DNA of 64,000 nt, taken from positions 62,001 to 126,000 of the forward strand of contig NZ_JAJLQZ010000004.1 of assembly GCF_020991375.1 (NCBI RefSeq), given 5' to 3'. The position numbers and the translations under genes were made by a program. This DNA is from Glycomyces amatae (lineage in GTDB: Bacteria; Actinomycetota; Actinomycetes; Mycobacteriales; Micromonosporaceae). Positions 36,739-45,731 of this stretch are shown one piece after another. Every line of letters starts with the position of its first letter. The first letter of the stretch is position 1. A model generated the notes under the pieces. It saw only the letters and a list, made by a program, of their open reading frames with translations, ran no database searches and was not told the origin of the DNA.

Positions 36739-37905
36739 ATGGGCGGCCAACCGCGTCCAGCCAAGAAGACGGCCAAGAACCGTCCGAAACCCGCCTCAAC
36801 GAACGAACCAGAGTTCGTGCAGCTGCTGACCCCCGAGGGCCGGCGGATCGACCATCCCGACTACGACCTGAACCTCACCGACGACGAGTACCGCGGCCTC
36901 TACCGCGACCTCGTCGTCACCCGCGAACTGGACGCCCAGGGCACCGCCCTGCAGCGCCAGGGCCAGCTCGGCCTGTGGCCGAGCCTGCTCGGCCAGGAGG
37001 CCGCCCAGGTCGGCTCCGGCCGCGCCCTGCGCCCCCAGGACACCGTCTTCCCTGCCTACCGGGAGCTCGGCGTCCAGTGGTGCCGGGGGCTCGACCTGAT
37101 CTCGTCGTTCGCGCTCTTCCGCGGGACCGACCTCGGCGGCCGCGACGTGGCCGCCGACCGCTTCAACATGTACGCGATCGTCATCGCCTCCCAGACCCTC
37201 CACGCCGCCGGCTACGCCATGGGCGTGGCCATGGACGGCGCGGTCGGCACCGACGACGGCGAGGCCGTCGTCGTCTACCACGGCGACGGCGCGACCAGCG
37301 AGGGCGACTTCAACGAGGCCCTCGTCTGGGCGGGCGTGTTCAACGCCCCGCTGGTGCTGTTCTGCCAGAACAACCAGTACGCGATCTCCGAGACCAACGC
37401 CCGCCAGTTCCGGCTCCCGCCGTACCGCCGGGCCGAGGGCTTCGGCGTCCCCGGGACCCTCGTCGACGGCAACGACGTCCTCGCGACCTACGCCGTCACC
37501 CAGGGGGCGCTCGACCGCGCCCGCCGCGGCGAGGGCCCGAGCCTCATCGAGGCCTACACCTACCGGATGCAGCCGCACACCACCTCCGACGACGCCACCC
37601 GCTACCGGGACGAGGCCGAGCTCGACTTCTGGCGCGCCAAGGACCCGATCGTCCGCTACCGCAAGTGGCTGGCGGCCGAGCAGCTCGCCGACGAGTCCTA
37701 CTTCGCGGGCGTGGACACCGAGGCGGGCGAGCTCGTCCGCGAGCTGCGCGCCCGCGTCATGGCCCTGACCGACCCGGAGATCGCCGAGATGTTCGACAAC
37801 GTGTACGCCGAGATGCCCCCGGGCATCGCGGCCCAGCGGGCGGAGGCCCTCGAGTTCCAGGCCTCGCTCGACGACGCCACGACCGAGGGGAGCGAGGCCC
37901 GATGA
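36739..37905 (+). CDS. bkdA: branched-chain 2-oxoacid dehydrogenase E1 alpha subunit
   Basis: A 388-aa thiamine-diphosphate enzyme subunit. The TPP motif is YHGDGATSEGDFNEALVWAG ending in CQNNQYAIS, and the C-terminal phosphorylation-loop region is YRMQPHTTSDDATRYR, with the HTTSDD form of branched-chain and pyruvate E1 alpha. It decarboxylates 2-oxoacids with the E1 beta subunit. ATG 36739 has a GAGGAGG ribosome site. It heads a three-gene operon with ATGA overlap to the next gene. Pyruvate dehydrogenase function is possible; valine dehydrogenase in the same window favours branched-chain substrates. Confidence 0.9.
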   Translation: MGGQPRPAKKTAKNRPKPASTNEPEFVQLLTPEGRRIDHPDYDLNLTDDEYRGLYRDLVVTRELDAQGTALQRQGQLGLWPSLLGQEAAQVGSGRALRPQDTVFPAYRELGVQWCRGLDLISSFALFRGTDLGGRDVAADRFNMYAIVIASQTLHAAGYAMGVAMDGAVGTDDGEAVVVYHGDGATSEGDFNEALVWAGVFNAPLVLFCQNNQYAISETNARQFRLPPYRRAEGFGVPGTLVDGNDVLATYAVTQGALDRARRGEGPSLIEAYTYRMQPHTTSDDATRYRDEAELDFWRAKDPIVRYRKWLAAEQLADESYFAGVDTEAGELVRELRARVMALTDPEIAEMFDNVYAEMPPGIAAQRAEALEFQASLDDATTEGSEAR

Positions 37906-38876
37906 CGACCATGACCATGGTGAAGGCGCTCAACGAAGGCCTGCGCCGCGTCCTCGAGGACCAGCCGAAGTCCCTCGTGATGGGCGAGGACGTGGGCCGC
38001 CTCGGCGGCGTCTTCCGCGTCACCGACGGCCTCCACAAGGACTTCGGGTCCGACCGCATCATCGACACCCCGCTCGCGGAGTCCGGCATCATCGGCACCG
38101 CGATCGGCCTCGCGCTGCGCGGCTACCGGCCGATCTGCGAGATCCAGTTCGACGGCTTCGTCTACCCCGCCTTCGACCAGCTCGTCTCGCAGCTCGCGAA
38201 GATCCCGAACCGCTCCGGCGGGCGCGTGCGCCTGCCCGTCGTGGTCCGCATCCCCTACGGCGGCGGCATCGGCGCGATCGAGCACCACTCGGAGTCCCCC
38301 GAGGCGTACTTCGCGCACACCGCCGGCCTCAAGGTCGTCACCTGCTCCGACCCGGCCGACGCCTACTGGATGATCCAGCAGGCCGCCGCCGGCGACGACC
38401 CGGTGATCTTCTTCGAGCCCAAGCGCCGCTACCACGCCAAGGCCGAGGTCGATACCGGCGCCGCCGGACTGGACCTCTACCGGGCCCGGACCGTCCGCGA
38501 AGGCCGCACCGCGACCCTCATCGCCTACGGCCCCACCGTGGACGTGGCCGTGAACGCCGCCGCCGCGGCCGCCGAGGAGGGCCTCGACCTCGAGGTGATC
38601 GACCTGCGCGCCCTCTCCCCGATCGACTGGGAGCCGCTGTTCGCCTCGGTCCGCAAGACCGGCCGGGCCGTCGTCGTCCACGAGGCCCCCGGCAACGTGG
38701 GCATCGGCGCCGAGGTCGCCGCCCGGGTCACCGAGGAGTGCTTCTACTCCCTGGAGGCGCCCGTGCTGCGGGTGACCGGCTACGACGTCCCTTATCCGGC
38801 GAGCCGCCTCGAAGACGACTACCTTCCGAACCTGGACCGGGTGCTCGACGCCGTCGACCGGTCCCTCGAGCACTGA
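37902..38876 (+). CDS. bkdB: branched-chain 2-oxoacid dehydrogenase E1 beta subunit
   Basis: A 324-aa transketolase-like subunit. Features are VMGEDVGRLGGVFRVTDGL, DTPLAESGIIGTAIGLALRG, EIQFDGFVYPAFDQLVSQ, RIPYGGGIGAIEHHSES and VIDLRALSPIDWEPL. It completes the TPP active site with E1 alpha and provides the E2 docking face. The ATG overlaps the E1 alpha stop by 4 nt, giving coupled synthesis in equal amounts. The E2 gene starts 10 bp after its stop. Confidence 0.95.
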   Translation: MTTMTMVKALNEGLRRVLEDQPKSLVMGEDVGRLGGVFRVTDGLHKDFGSDRIIDTPLAESGIIGTAIGLALRGYRPICEIQFDGFVYPAFDQLVSQLAKIPNRSGGRVRLPVVVRIPYGGGIGAIEHHSESPEAYFAHTAGLKVVTCSDPADAYWMIQQAAAGDDPVIFFEPKRRYHAKAEVDTGAAGLDLYRARTVREGRTATLIAYGPTVDVAVNAAAAAAEEGLDLEVIDLRALSPIDWEPLFASVRKTGRAVVVHEAPGNVGIGAEVAARVTEECFYSLEAPVLRVTGYDVPYPASRLEDDYLPNLDRVLDAVDRSLEH

Positions 38877-38886
38877 GGAGCCGGAC

Positions 38887-40203
38887 ATGGGTCAGAAGAT
38901 CACGTTCAACCTGCCCGACCTCGGCGAAGGGCTCACCGAGGGCGAAGTCGCCGCCTGGCTCGTCGAGCCGGGCGGGGAGGTCAAGCTCAACCAGCCGTTC
39001 GTGGAGGTCGAGACCGCCAAGGCCCTCGTCGAGGTGCCCAGCCCCTACGACGGGGTTCTCGCCGAGCACCACGCCGAGGCCGGGGCCACCGTGGACGTCG
39101 GCAAGCCGCTCGCGACCTTCGAGGTCGAGGGCGCCGAGGCGCCCGCCGCCCCGAAGAAGGAGGAGCGCACGCCCAACCTCGTCGGGTACGGCGCGCGCGA
39201 GGCCGGGTCCAAGCGGCGCAAGCGCCGCCCGGGCGCCGCGGCCCCCGAGGCCGCGCCGACGCCGCCTCCCCCGCCGCCCGCGGTCGCCCCCGAGCCGCAG
39301 GCCGAGGAGCCGCCCCCGGCCGCGCCGGCCGGCCCGGTGCTCGCCAAGCCGCCGGTCCGCAAGCTCGCCAAGGACCTCGGCGTCGACCTCGCGCAGGTCG
39401 CGGCGACCGGCCCGAACGGCACGGTCTCCCGCGCCGACGTGGAGGCCGCCGCGGGCCGCGGCTCCGGCGGGTCCGCACCGGTCCGCGTCCAGGCCGCCGC
39501 CGAGGACCAGCGCCTCCCCATCAAGGGCGTGCGCAAGCTGACCGCGCAGAACATGGTCGCCTCGGCGTTCACCGCGCCGCACGCCACCGTGTTCCTCACC
39601 TGCGACGTCACCGGCATGATGGAGACGGTCAAGGAGTTCAAGGGCCGCAAGGAGTTCGCCGACGTCAAGGTGACCCCCCTGCTGTTCGTGGCCAAGGCGG
39701 TCCTGCTGGCCGCCCGCCGCCACCCGATGATCAACGCCCAGTGGGACGAGGCCGCCCAGGAGATCGTCGTCAAGCACGACGTCAACCTCGGCATCGCCGC
39801 CGCCACCCCGCGCGGCCTGGTCGTCCCGAACGTCAAGGCCGCCCAGGACCTGAGCCTGGTCGACCTGGCCGAGGCCCTCACCGCGCTGGCCCGCACGGCC
39901 CGCGAGGGGAGGACCTCGCCGGCCGACATGGCCGGGGGCACGATCTCGATCACCAACGTCGGCGTCTTCGGCATGGACACGGGCACGCCCATCCTCCCGC
40001 CGGGGGAGTCGGCGATCCTCGTGTTCGGCGCGGTCCGGCCGCAGCCGTGGGTGCACGAGGGCGAGATCACCGTCCGGCAGGTGACCACGCTCGGGCTGTC
40101 CTTCGACCACCGGCTCATCGACGGGGAGCTCGGCTCGCGGTTCCTCGCCGACGTGGGCGCGTTCCTCCAGCACCCGGGGGAGACGCTCCTCGCCTGGACG
40201 TGA
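38887..40203 (+). CDS. bkdC: dihydrolipoamide acyltransferase E2 component
   Basis: A 438-aa E2. There is one lipoyl domain (DLGEGLTEGEVAAW, lipoylated Lys45 in VETAKALVEVP) and a Pro/Ala linker. A peripheral subunit-binding domain follows near 155-195 (KPPVRKLAKDLGVDLAQVAATGP), then the catalytic domain ending in LSFDHRLIDGELGSRFLADV with the active-site His. The ribosome site GAGGAGCC precedes ATG 38887. No E3 gene is adjacent; dihydrolipoamide dehydrogenase must be encoded elsewhere. The operon has no obvious terminator within 100 bp. Confidence 0.95.
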   Translation: MGQKITFNLPDLGEGLTEGEVAAWLVEPGGEVKLNQPFVEVETAKALVEVPSPYDGVLAEHHAEAGATVDVGKPLATFEVEGAEAPAAPKKEERTPNLVGYGAREAGSKRRKRRPGAAAPEAAPTPPPPPPAVAPEPQAEEPPPAAPAGPVLAKPPVRKLAKDLGVDLAQVAATGPNGTVSRADVEAAAGRGSGGSAPVRVQAAAEDQRLPIKGVRKLTAQNMVASAFTAPHATVFLTCDVTGMMETVKEFKGRKEFADVKVTPLLFVAKAVLLAARRHPMINAQWDEAAQEIVVKHDVNLGIAAATPRGLVVPNVKAAQDLSLVDLAEALTALARTAREGRTSPADMAGGTISITNVGVFGMDTGTPILPPGESAILVFGAVRPQPWVHEGEITVRQVTTLGLSFDHRLIDGELGSRFLADVGAFLQHPGETLLAWT

Positions 40204-40654
40204 TCAAGGGCACCGACGATTCGTTGGCGGAACTCGGCGTTCGGTGTTGTAATTGAGGCACGGAAACAACGGGGAAACATGACTTCGAAGTTTCCGAACG
40301 TCTCGGATAACTGAGACCGCGAACTTTATCTCCTCCCAACTGGTGCGGCGGACAGCGCCGAGTCCCCGCACCGCGGAGACCCTCTCCAGGGGGTTCTCAC
40401 ACCGGCCGGTCGCCGCGTTTGCCATGAGGGGTGGGCAACCGCTGGCGGCCGGCCTTTCTCATGCCCTCGATCGCCGCCCCGCCTCCCCTGCCGCTGACGC
40501 TCTGTCGCGGGTTCCTCGCCGCACCGCCGCCCGCCGCGGCGCGCTGCCCTGCCGCTTAACCCTGTCGAGTGACCGTGAGCGCCGCTGCGGTACCGTGTTG
40601 CCGTCTGGCGTGCCCCCAAGACGCCAGGCCGGAAAGCAGCATTGAGGAGCAGCC
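40204..40654. other. intergenic region with leader hairpin before a LppU-like gene
   Basis: A 451-bp gap. The first part is relatively AT-rich and contains GGAAAC/GTTTCC arms near 40270-40292. GTGCGG/CCGCAC arms lie near 40342-40371. A TACCGT box at 40591-40596 and a CTGGCGT/ACGCCAG hairpin at 40605-40627 lie just before the GTG at 40655, so the mRNA probably has a structured leader. No gene is supported. Confidence 0.4.
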
Positions 40655-42049
40655 GTGACCTCCGAGCAAGGCAACACGCCAGCCAAGGGCGAGAACCCCG
40701 ACGACCGGGCCGCCGAGACCGACGCCGCCGAGGCCCCGAGTCCCGCCCCCGAACCGGCGAGCCCCGACGCTGCCGACGACAGCGCCCCCTCGACCGCGCC
40801 CGCGGACGAGCGCGCGCCCGAGGCCGCCCCGGCCGAGGACCCGGAGGCCCCCGCGGCGACCGCTCCCGAACCCGAGGCGCCGGCCGCTCCCGCCGAGCCC
40901 GAGGCACCCGCCGCGGACGAGGGCGCGACCGAGTCGGTCCCGGCCGCCGCGGCCCCCGACGTCCCCCCGGCGCCCATGGCCGACGGCGCGCCCGAGGCCC
41001 CGCCGGCCCCCGCCGTCGAGGAGGGCGCCACCCAGTCCCTGCCGACCACCGCGGCCAACGAGATCGAGATCCCGGTCGCCCCCGCCGCGGACGCCGCGCC
41101 CGAGCAGGTCGCGCCCGCCGCTCCCGAGGCCCCCGCCGCGCCGCAGGCGTCCCCGCCGGGCCCGCAGTTCGACGAGGACGGCACGCAGATCCTGCGCCTG
41201 GGCCCCTCGTCCCCGCCCGCCGCGCCGCCCGCTCCCGACGTGGCCGAGGAGCGCACCGAGGTCCTCCCGCCCCAGGGCGTCTCGGGCTTCAACGCGCCGC
41301 CGCCCCACGGCGACCAGCCCCCGGCCCCGGCCCCCTCGCCGGCCTCGGCCTGGCCCTCGCCGCCGCCGAACCCGCTCGCGAACCAGCAGCAGCCCGTGAA
41401 CCCGGCCGCGGCGCCGCCGCCCCCGCCCGCCGCGCCGTACGCGCCGCCCGCCTCGGCCTACCAGCCGCCGCAGGGCGCGCCGCAGCAGCCGGCCCAGTCG
41501 GACGACACCCAGAAGCTCATCATCGGCCCGCACAACCCGCACAGCGAGCCGCCGCCCGCGCCGGCCTCGGCCTACGCGCCGTCCGCGCAGCCGGGCCAGT
41601 CGCAGCCGCAGATGGCGCCGCAGTACACGCAGCCGGGCATGCCGCCCGGCTCGGTCCCGCCCGGCCAGTACCCGCCCCAGCCGGCCCCCGGCGCCTCGGG
41701 CGGCGGCCGCAAGAAGGCGCTCGTGCCGATCCTGGCGGGCGTGGCGGCCCTGGTCGTGATCGCCGCGGCCGTGGGCGTCTACTTCCTGCTGTTCGCCGCG
41801 CCGAAGTTCGAGGAGGGCGGCTGCGTCCGCCACACCAGCGGCGACCAGGCCGAGGCGATCGACTGCGCCGACGCCAAGGACGGCGAGGACTACGAGATCG
41901 TGCAGCAGGTCGGCGACGGCCAGGAGTGCGCCGACGCGGGCCGCGAGACCCTCACCGTCGGCGAGGACGTCTACTGCCTGAGCCTCCTCGGCGCCCCCGA
42001 CGAGGGCGAGGGCGGCGAGGACGCCGCCGAGTCCCCCTCCGAGGAGTAG
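40655..42049 (+). CDS. proline-rich membrane protein with LppU-like extracytoplasmic domain
   Basis: A 464-aa protein. About 350 residues of Ala/Pro/Glu- and later Pro/Gln-rich, probably disordered cytosolic sequence come first. They contain three short acidic-Thr motifs (EGATQSLP, EDGTQILRLG, DDTQKLIIGP) that look like repeated phospho- or FHA-type targets. A membrane helix follows near 355-378 and an extracytoplasmic domain with four cysteines (GGCVRHTSGDQAEAIDCADA, ECADAGRE, VYCLSLLG), resembling LppU/SCO3897 proteins. GTG 40655 has a GAGGAG site. The paralogue at 46660-47601 has the same layout. Function is unknown. Confidence 0.75.
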   Translation: MTSEQGNTPAKGENPDDRAAETDAAEAPSPAPEPASPDAADDSAPSTAPADERAPEAAPAEDPEAPAATAPEPEAPAAPAEPEAPAADEGATESVPAAAAPDVPPAPMADGAPEAPPAPAVEEGATQSLPTTAANEIEIPVAPAADAAPEQVAPAAPEAPAAPQASPPGPQFDEDGTQILRLGPSSPPAAPPAPDVAEERTEVLPPQGVSGFNAPPPHGDQPPAPAPSPASAWPSPPPNPLANQQQPVNPAAAPPPPPAAPYAPPASAYQPPQGAPQQPAQSDDTQKLIIGPHNPHSEPPPAPASAYAPSAQPGQSQPQMAPQYTQPGMPPGSVPPGQYPPQPAPGASGGGRKKALVPILAGVAALVVIAAAVGVYFLLFAAPKFEEGGCVRHTSGDQAEAIDCADAKDGEDYEIVQQVGDGQECADAGRETLTVGEDVYCLSLLGAPDEGEGGEDAAESPSEE

Positions 42050-42138
42050 TCGAACCCCCTCAAAGGCTGATAAATCACGATATATCCGGCCTTAAGGGAC
42101 CCCTGGCTCAAAAATATACCCAAGGTACGACATGCCTC

Positions 42139-42171
42139 CCGGGGCCGACGGACACGCGCCGTCGGCCCCGG
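42139..42171 (+). terminator. terminator after the LppU-like gene
   Basis: A perfect 13-bp stem (CCGGGGCCGACGG) with a 7-nt loop, about 90 bp after the stop. Confidence 0.7.
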
Positions 42172-42256
42172 ACCACTATGCGAGACCTCCTCGGAAACGG
42201 GGGTCGCGCTCGTCTCCTCCGAGCCCGCCGCGCCGCCCCTGACCTCGGGTCCGGGC

Positions 42257-42262
42257 TAGGCT
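42257..42262 (+). promoter_or_regulatory. leaderless -10 TAGGCT
   Basis: Ends exactly 6 nt before ATG 42269. There is no Shine-Dalgarno sequence. Confidence 0.55.
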
Positions 42263-42268
42263 CGCCCG

Positions 42269-44071
42269 ATGGCACAGTCTCGCGTGCGCGCGGCCCCGCT
42301 CACCGGCCGCGGCTGGCTCAACACCGGCGACCGGCGGCTCGACCTCGCGAGCCTGCGCGGCAAGGTCGTCGTCCTCGACTTCTGGACCTTCTGCTGCATC
42401 AACTGCCTCCACGTCCTCGACGAGCTGCGCCCCCTCGAGGCCAAGTACGGCGACGCACTCGTCATCGTCGGCGTCCACTCCCCGAAGTTCGAGCACGAGC
42501 GCGACCCCCGGGCTCTCGCCGCGGCCGTCGAGCGCTACGGCGTCGAGCACCCCGTGCTCGACGACCCCGACCTCAAGACCTGGGACGCCTACGCCGCCCG
42601 GGCCTGGCCCACCCTCGCCGTCATCGACCCCGAGGGCTACGTCGTGTCCACGATGGCCGGCGAGGGCCACCTCGAGGCCCTCGACGCCGTGATCGGCGAC
42701 CTCGTGGCGACCCACGCCGCCCGCGGGACCATCGACCCCGAGGGCAGCCCCTACGTGGCCGTACCGCCCGCCGAGACCCTCCTCCGCTTCCCCGGCAAGG
42801 CCGTCGAGCTGCCCGGCGGCGACGTCCTCGTCACCGACTCGGCCCGCCACCGCCTGGTCCGCCTCGCCCCCGACCTGGCCACCGTCACCGCCGTCATCGG
42901 CACCGGCGAGCGCGGTCGCACCGACGGCCCCGAGCCGCGCTTCAACGAACCCCAGGGCCTCGTCCTGCTCCCCGAGGCGGTCGCCGCGGCGGTCGGCTAC
43001 GACGTCGTCGTCGCCGACACCGCGGGCCACCTCCTGCGCGGCGTCGACCTCGCCGCCGGCACCGCCGTCACCGTCGCCGGGACCGGGCGGCAGTGGCGCA
43101 TGGACCGCGGCTCGGACGCGGCCCTCGACGTCGACCTCTCCTCGCCCTGGGACCTCGCCTGGTTCGAGGACCGCGTCGTCGTCGCCATGGCCGGCATCCA
43201 CCAGCTGTGGTCCTTCGACCCGGTCGCGGCGACCGCGGGCCCCTACGCCGGGACCACCGTCGAGAGCCTCAAGGACGGCCCCCTCGACCAGGTCTGGATG
43301 GCCCAGCCCTCCGGCCTCGCCGTCGGCCCCGCCGCGAACGGCGGCGAGCGCCTGTGGCTGGTCGACGCGGAGACCTCCGCGCTCCGCTGGGTCGAGGGCG
43401 GCGAGATGCGCACCGCCGTCGGCCAGGGCCTGTTCGACTTCGGCCACGTCGACGGCCCCGCCGCCGAGGCGCTCATGCAGCACCCGCTCGGCCTCGCGGT
43501 CCTCCCCGACGGGCGGATAGCCGTGGCCGACACCTACAACGGGGCCCTGCGCGTCTTCGACCCGGAGACCGGGCGCGTCGCCACCCTGGCGTCGGGCCTG
43601 GCCGAACCCAGCGACGTCGTCGTCCTGGGCGGCCGCGTGCACGTGGTCGAGTCCGCCGCGCACCGCCTGACCGCCCCCGACCTGGACGAGGCCGCCGTCG
43701 GCGGGCGGCACCACCGGGTCGCCCGCAAGCGCACCAAGGTCGCGCCGGGCCCGCTGCGCCTCGAAGTGCTCTTCGAGCCGGCCGCGGGCCAGAAGCTCGA
43801 CCACACGTACGGCTCGCCGATCCGGGTCGCCGTCGCCGCCGACCCGCCCCAGCTCCTCGCCGAGGGCGCGGGCGCGGGCGAGGAGCTCGGCCGCGGCCTC
43901 GTCCTCGCGGACGGGATCGACCGCGGCGTCCTCCAGGTGGTGGCCCAGGCCGCGACCTGCGACGCCGAGGCCGAGCACCCGGCGTGCCACCTCACCCGCC
44001 AGGACTGGGGCGTACCGGTCGAGGTCGCCGAGGACGGGGCGCGGACGCTGCGGCTGGTGCTGCGGTCCTGA
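42269..44071 (+). CDS. NHLRC2-like thioredoxin and NHL-repeat protein
   Basis: A 600-aa cytosolic protein. Residues 14-150 form a thioredoxin-like domain with VVLDFWTFCCINCLHVLDELRP (CxxC at Cys43/Cys46) and ARAWPTLAVIDPEGYVV. The rest is an NHL beta-propeller with repeats such as RFNEPQGLVLLP, DVDLSSPWDLAWFED, QPSGLAVGP and QHPLGLAVLPDGRIAVADTYNGALRVFD. A small C-terminal domain with two cysteines follows. This matches the conserved NHLRC2 family, whose substrate is unclear. The gene is monocistronic and starts at a leaderless-type ATG. Confidence 0.92.
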   Translation: MAQSRVRAAPLTGRGWLNTGDRRLDLASLRGKVVVLDFWTFCCINCLHVLDELRPLEAKYGDALVIVGVHSPKFEHERDPRALAAAVERYGVEHPVLDDPDLKTWDAYAARAWPTLAVIDPEGYVVSTMAGEGHLEALDAVIGDLVATHAARGTIDPEGSPYVAVPPAETLLRFPGKAVELPGGDVLVTDSARHRLVRLAPDLATVTAVIGTGERGRTDGPEPRFNEPQGLVLLPEAVAAAVGYDVVVADTAGHLLRGVDLAAGTAVTVAGTGRQWRMDRGSDAALDVDLSSPWDLAWFEDRVVVAMAGIHQLWSFDPVAATAGPYAGTTVESLKDGPLDQVWMAQPSGLAVGPAANGGERLWLVDAETSALRWVEGGEMRTAVGQGLFDFGHVDGPAAEALMQHPLGLAVLPDGRIAVADTYNGALRVFDPETGRVATLASGLAEPSDVVVLGGRVHVVESAAHRLTAPDLDEAAVGGRHHRVARKRTKVAPGPLRLEVLFEPAAGQKLDHTYGSPIRVAVAADPPQLLAEGAGAGEELGRGLVLADGIDRGVLQVVAQAATCDAEAEHPACHLTRQDWGVPVEVAEDGARTLRLVLRS

Positions 44072-44189
44072 ACCGGCCCGGCTATTTCACCCGCCGGGCG
44101 CGTGTCACGGATCGGCGCCGCGCCCGCCGCGCATTACGTTGTCCCGAGCAGACCGCATTCCGAAGCACGGCATACAGGGAGGACCCGTT

Positions 44190-44387
44190 GTGACCCCAGA
44201 GGCGCAGGTCGAAGGACGCTACGCGGACTACGAGCACTGGCTGGTGCTCAACGCCGCCGACCAGATCGTCACCGTCGGCAGGCTGCTGGAGCAGCAGGTC
44301 CGCACCCTCGAGTACCTCACCCCCGACGCCGCGGCCGGCCTCGCCGCGTTCGAACCGGACCTCACCGGTATCCGGCTGAACGGCTAG
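44190..44387 (+). CDS. small hypothetical protein (65 aa)
   Basis: A 65-aa acidic, helical-looking protein (TPEAQVEGRYADYEHWLVLN, QIVTVGRLLEQQVRTLEYL). GTG 44190 has a good AGGGAGGA ribosome site 6 nt upstream, which supports a real gene and a start later than the ATG-like codon at 44139. It lies 118 bp after the NHLRC2-like gene. No family is recognised. Confidence 0.6.
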   Translation: MTPEAQVEGRYADYEHWLVLNAADQIVTVGRLLEQQVRTLEYLTPDAAAGLAAFEPDLTGIRLNG

Positions 44388-44737
44388 CCGAACCCGGCCG
44401 GACAGCCGAGCCCCGGCCGTCCTCATCGGAGTAACGTCGGCCCCCACGCGAGGGGCGCGTCCCCCCGCCCGGCGGCGCCCCGCCTCCACCCCGGAGGCGC
44501 GAGCGGCCCGCGGCGGGGCCGGCGAGCCCCGACGCGCGACGGCCGTCCCGGGGCCGGCCCGCGCCGCGCACCGGGTCCTCGACCCGGGCGGGCGGGCCGT
44601 CGATCGGGCACTCAACGGGCACTGAGCGATTCCCGGCATCACCGGCGCCGGGACGGCCTTCCCCGCACCGCTACGCTGACAGCGAAGTCGCGGCACAGCG
44701 GCGCTGGGGCGTCGCCCCGCGCTGATACCGTCGATGG
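44388..44737. other. intergenic region ending in a leaderless promoter
   Basis: A 350-bp, very GC-rich gap without a supportable ORF. TACCGT at 44726-44731 lies exactly 6 nt before GTG 44738 and is the probable -10 of the next gene. Confidence 0.45.
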
Positions 44738-45589
44738 GTGGAATCTTTCGAGAGGCCCTTCGGCGACGAGTCCGGCCCCGTCCAAGCCCCGATGCACCCC
44801 GCGTGGATCCGCATCATGCCGTGCAGCATCGAGTTGTTCCGCACCGTCCCCTCCGTGAACCCGTTCCCGGCCGGCTGGTGGGCCGAGGCCTTCCCCGACG
44901 ACGACATCTGGAACGAGCCGGTCTGGTGCGACCCCGGCGACGTCGACGACTGGATCGCCGAGGCCTCCGAGCACCACCTGGGCGCCTCCCCCGAGGTCAT
45001 CGAGAAGGAGGCCCGCGAGGAGTACGACCGGGCCACCGCCGAGCGCAGCGAGCGCATCGACACCTTCACCACCCACTGCCGCCGCGCGGGCCTGCCCGTC
45101 CCGCACACCGTCCGCGACCTGCTCGAGTTCCTGCTCGCCCTCGGCCTGTACCGCTCCGAGATGCGCGACGGGAAGCTCCTGGTCGCCCCGCAGCTGTACA
45201 TCAACCCGTTCGACGTGCTCGCGTTCGACAAGGTCGAGGCCGTCGAGGAGGCCGCCGACCAGCGCGGCGACCTCGAGGAGCTGACGGCGATCGCGATCCG
45301 CCGGGTCGGCGGGGTCGACTACGAGTTCGACGAGGAGGGCCAGTTCACGCTGCCGGGCAACGCCAAGTCCGCCACGGTCACCGTGAGCCTGGCCGCGCTC
45401 GCCGAGGACGCGGGCGTCCCGGCGCCGGTGATCCGCGGGATGCTCATGGAGCTGGCCGAGGACGGCGACGTCGCCGGGTCGGTCGACCTGGGAGCGGTGC
45501 CGGTGTCCGAGGAGTTCACGCTCACCGCCTCCGACGACCTGCTCGGCGGCTACCCGAACGACGAGCTGCTGCCGCCCGAGCACGCCTGA
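44738..45589 (+). CDS. hypothetical protein (283 aa)
   Basis: An acidic soluble protein without signal peptide or membrane helix. The N-terminal half contains EAFPDDDIWNEPVWCDPGDVDDW and a helical stretch (PEVIEKEAREEYDRATAERSERIDTF). The second half looks like two small helical or winged-helix units (TVRDLLEFLLALGLYR; SLAALAEDAGVPAPVIRGMLMELAEDGDV), the latter reminiscent of a transcriptional winged helix. No catalytic motif is visible. It resembles uncharacterised actinobacterial proteins, but I cannot name the family. GTG 44738 is set by the TACCGT box. Confidence 0.6.
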   Translation: MESFERPFGDESGPVQAPMHPAWIRIMPCSIELFRTVPSVNPFPAGWWAEAFPDDDIWNEPVWCDPGDVDDWIAEASEHHLGASPEVIEKEAREEYDRATAERSERIDTFTTHCRRAGLPVPHTVRDLLEFLLALGLYRSEMRDGKLLVAPQLYINPFDVLAFDKVEAVEEAADQRGDLEELTAIAIRRVGGVDYEFDEEGQFTLPGNAKSATVTVSLAALAEDAGVPAPVIRGMLMELAEDGDVAGSVDLGAVPVSEEFTLTASDDLLGGYPNDELLPPEHA

Positions 45590-45627
45590 CCGCCGGTCAC
45601 GGGGCCGCGTGAGCGGGCCCGCACCCC

Positions 45628-45671
45628 ATTCACCCCCAGTTCACCTCCGCGTCCACTGCCGTGCACCTCGA
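45628..45671 (+). promoter_or_regulatory. PHO box (PhoP-type 11-bp direct repeats) upstream of pstB
   Basis: Four consecutive 11-bp units: ATTCACCCCCA, GTTCACCTCCG, CGTCCACTGCC and GTGCACCTCGA. They match the actinobacterial PhoP repeat (GTTCACC-type half followed by 4 bp), strongly in units 1 and 2 and weakly in 3 and 4. It lies 60 bp before pstB. Confidence 0.7.
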
Positions 45672-45731
45672 TGGCGTTCCATGAGGGCAGGACACGTTAA
45701 CGGCGGTTGACATTCGGTGATTGGAGTTCGC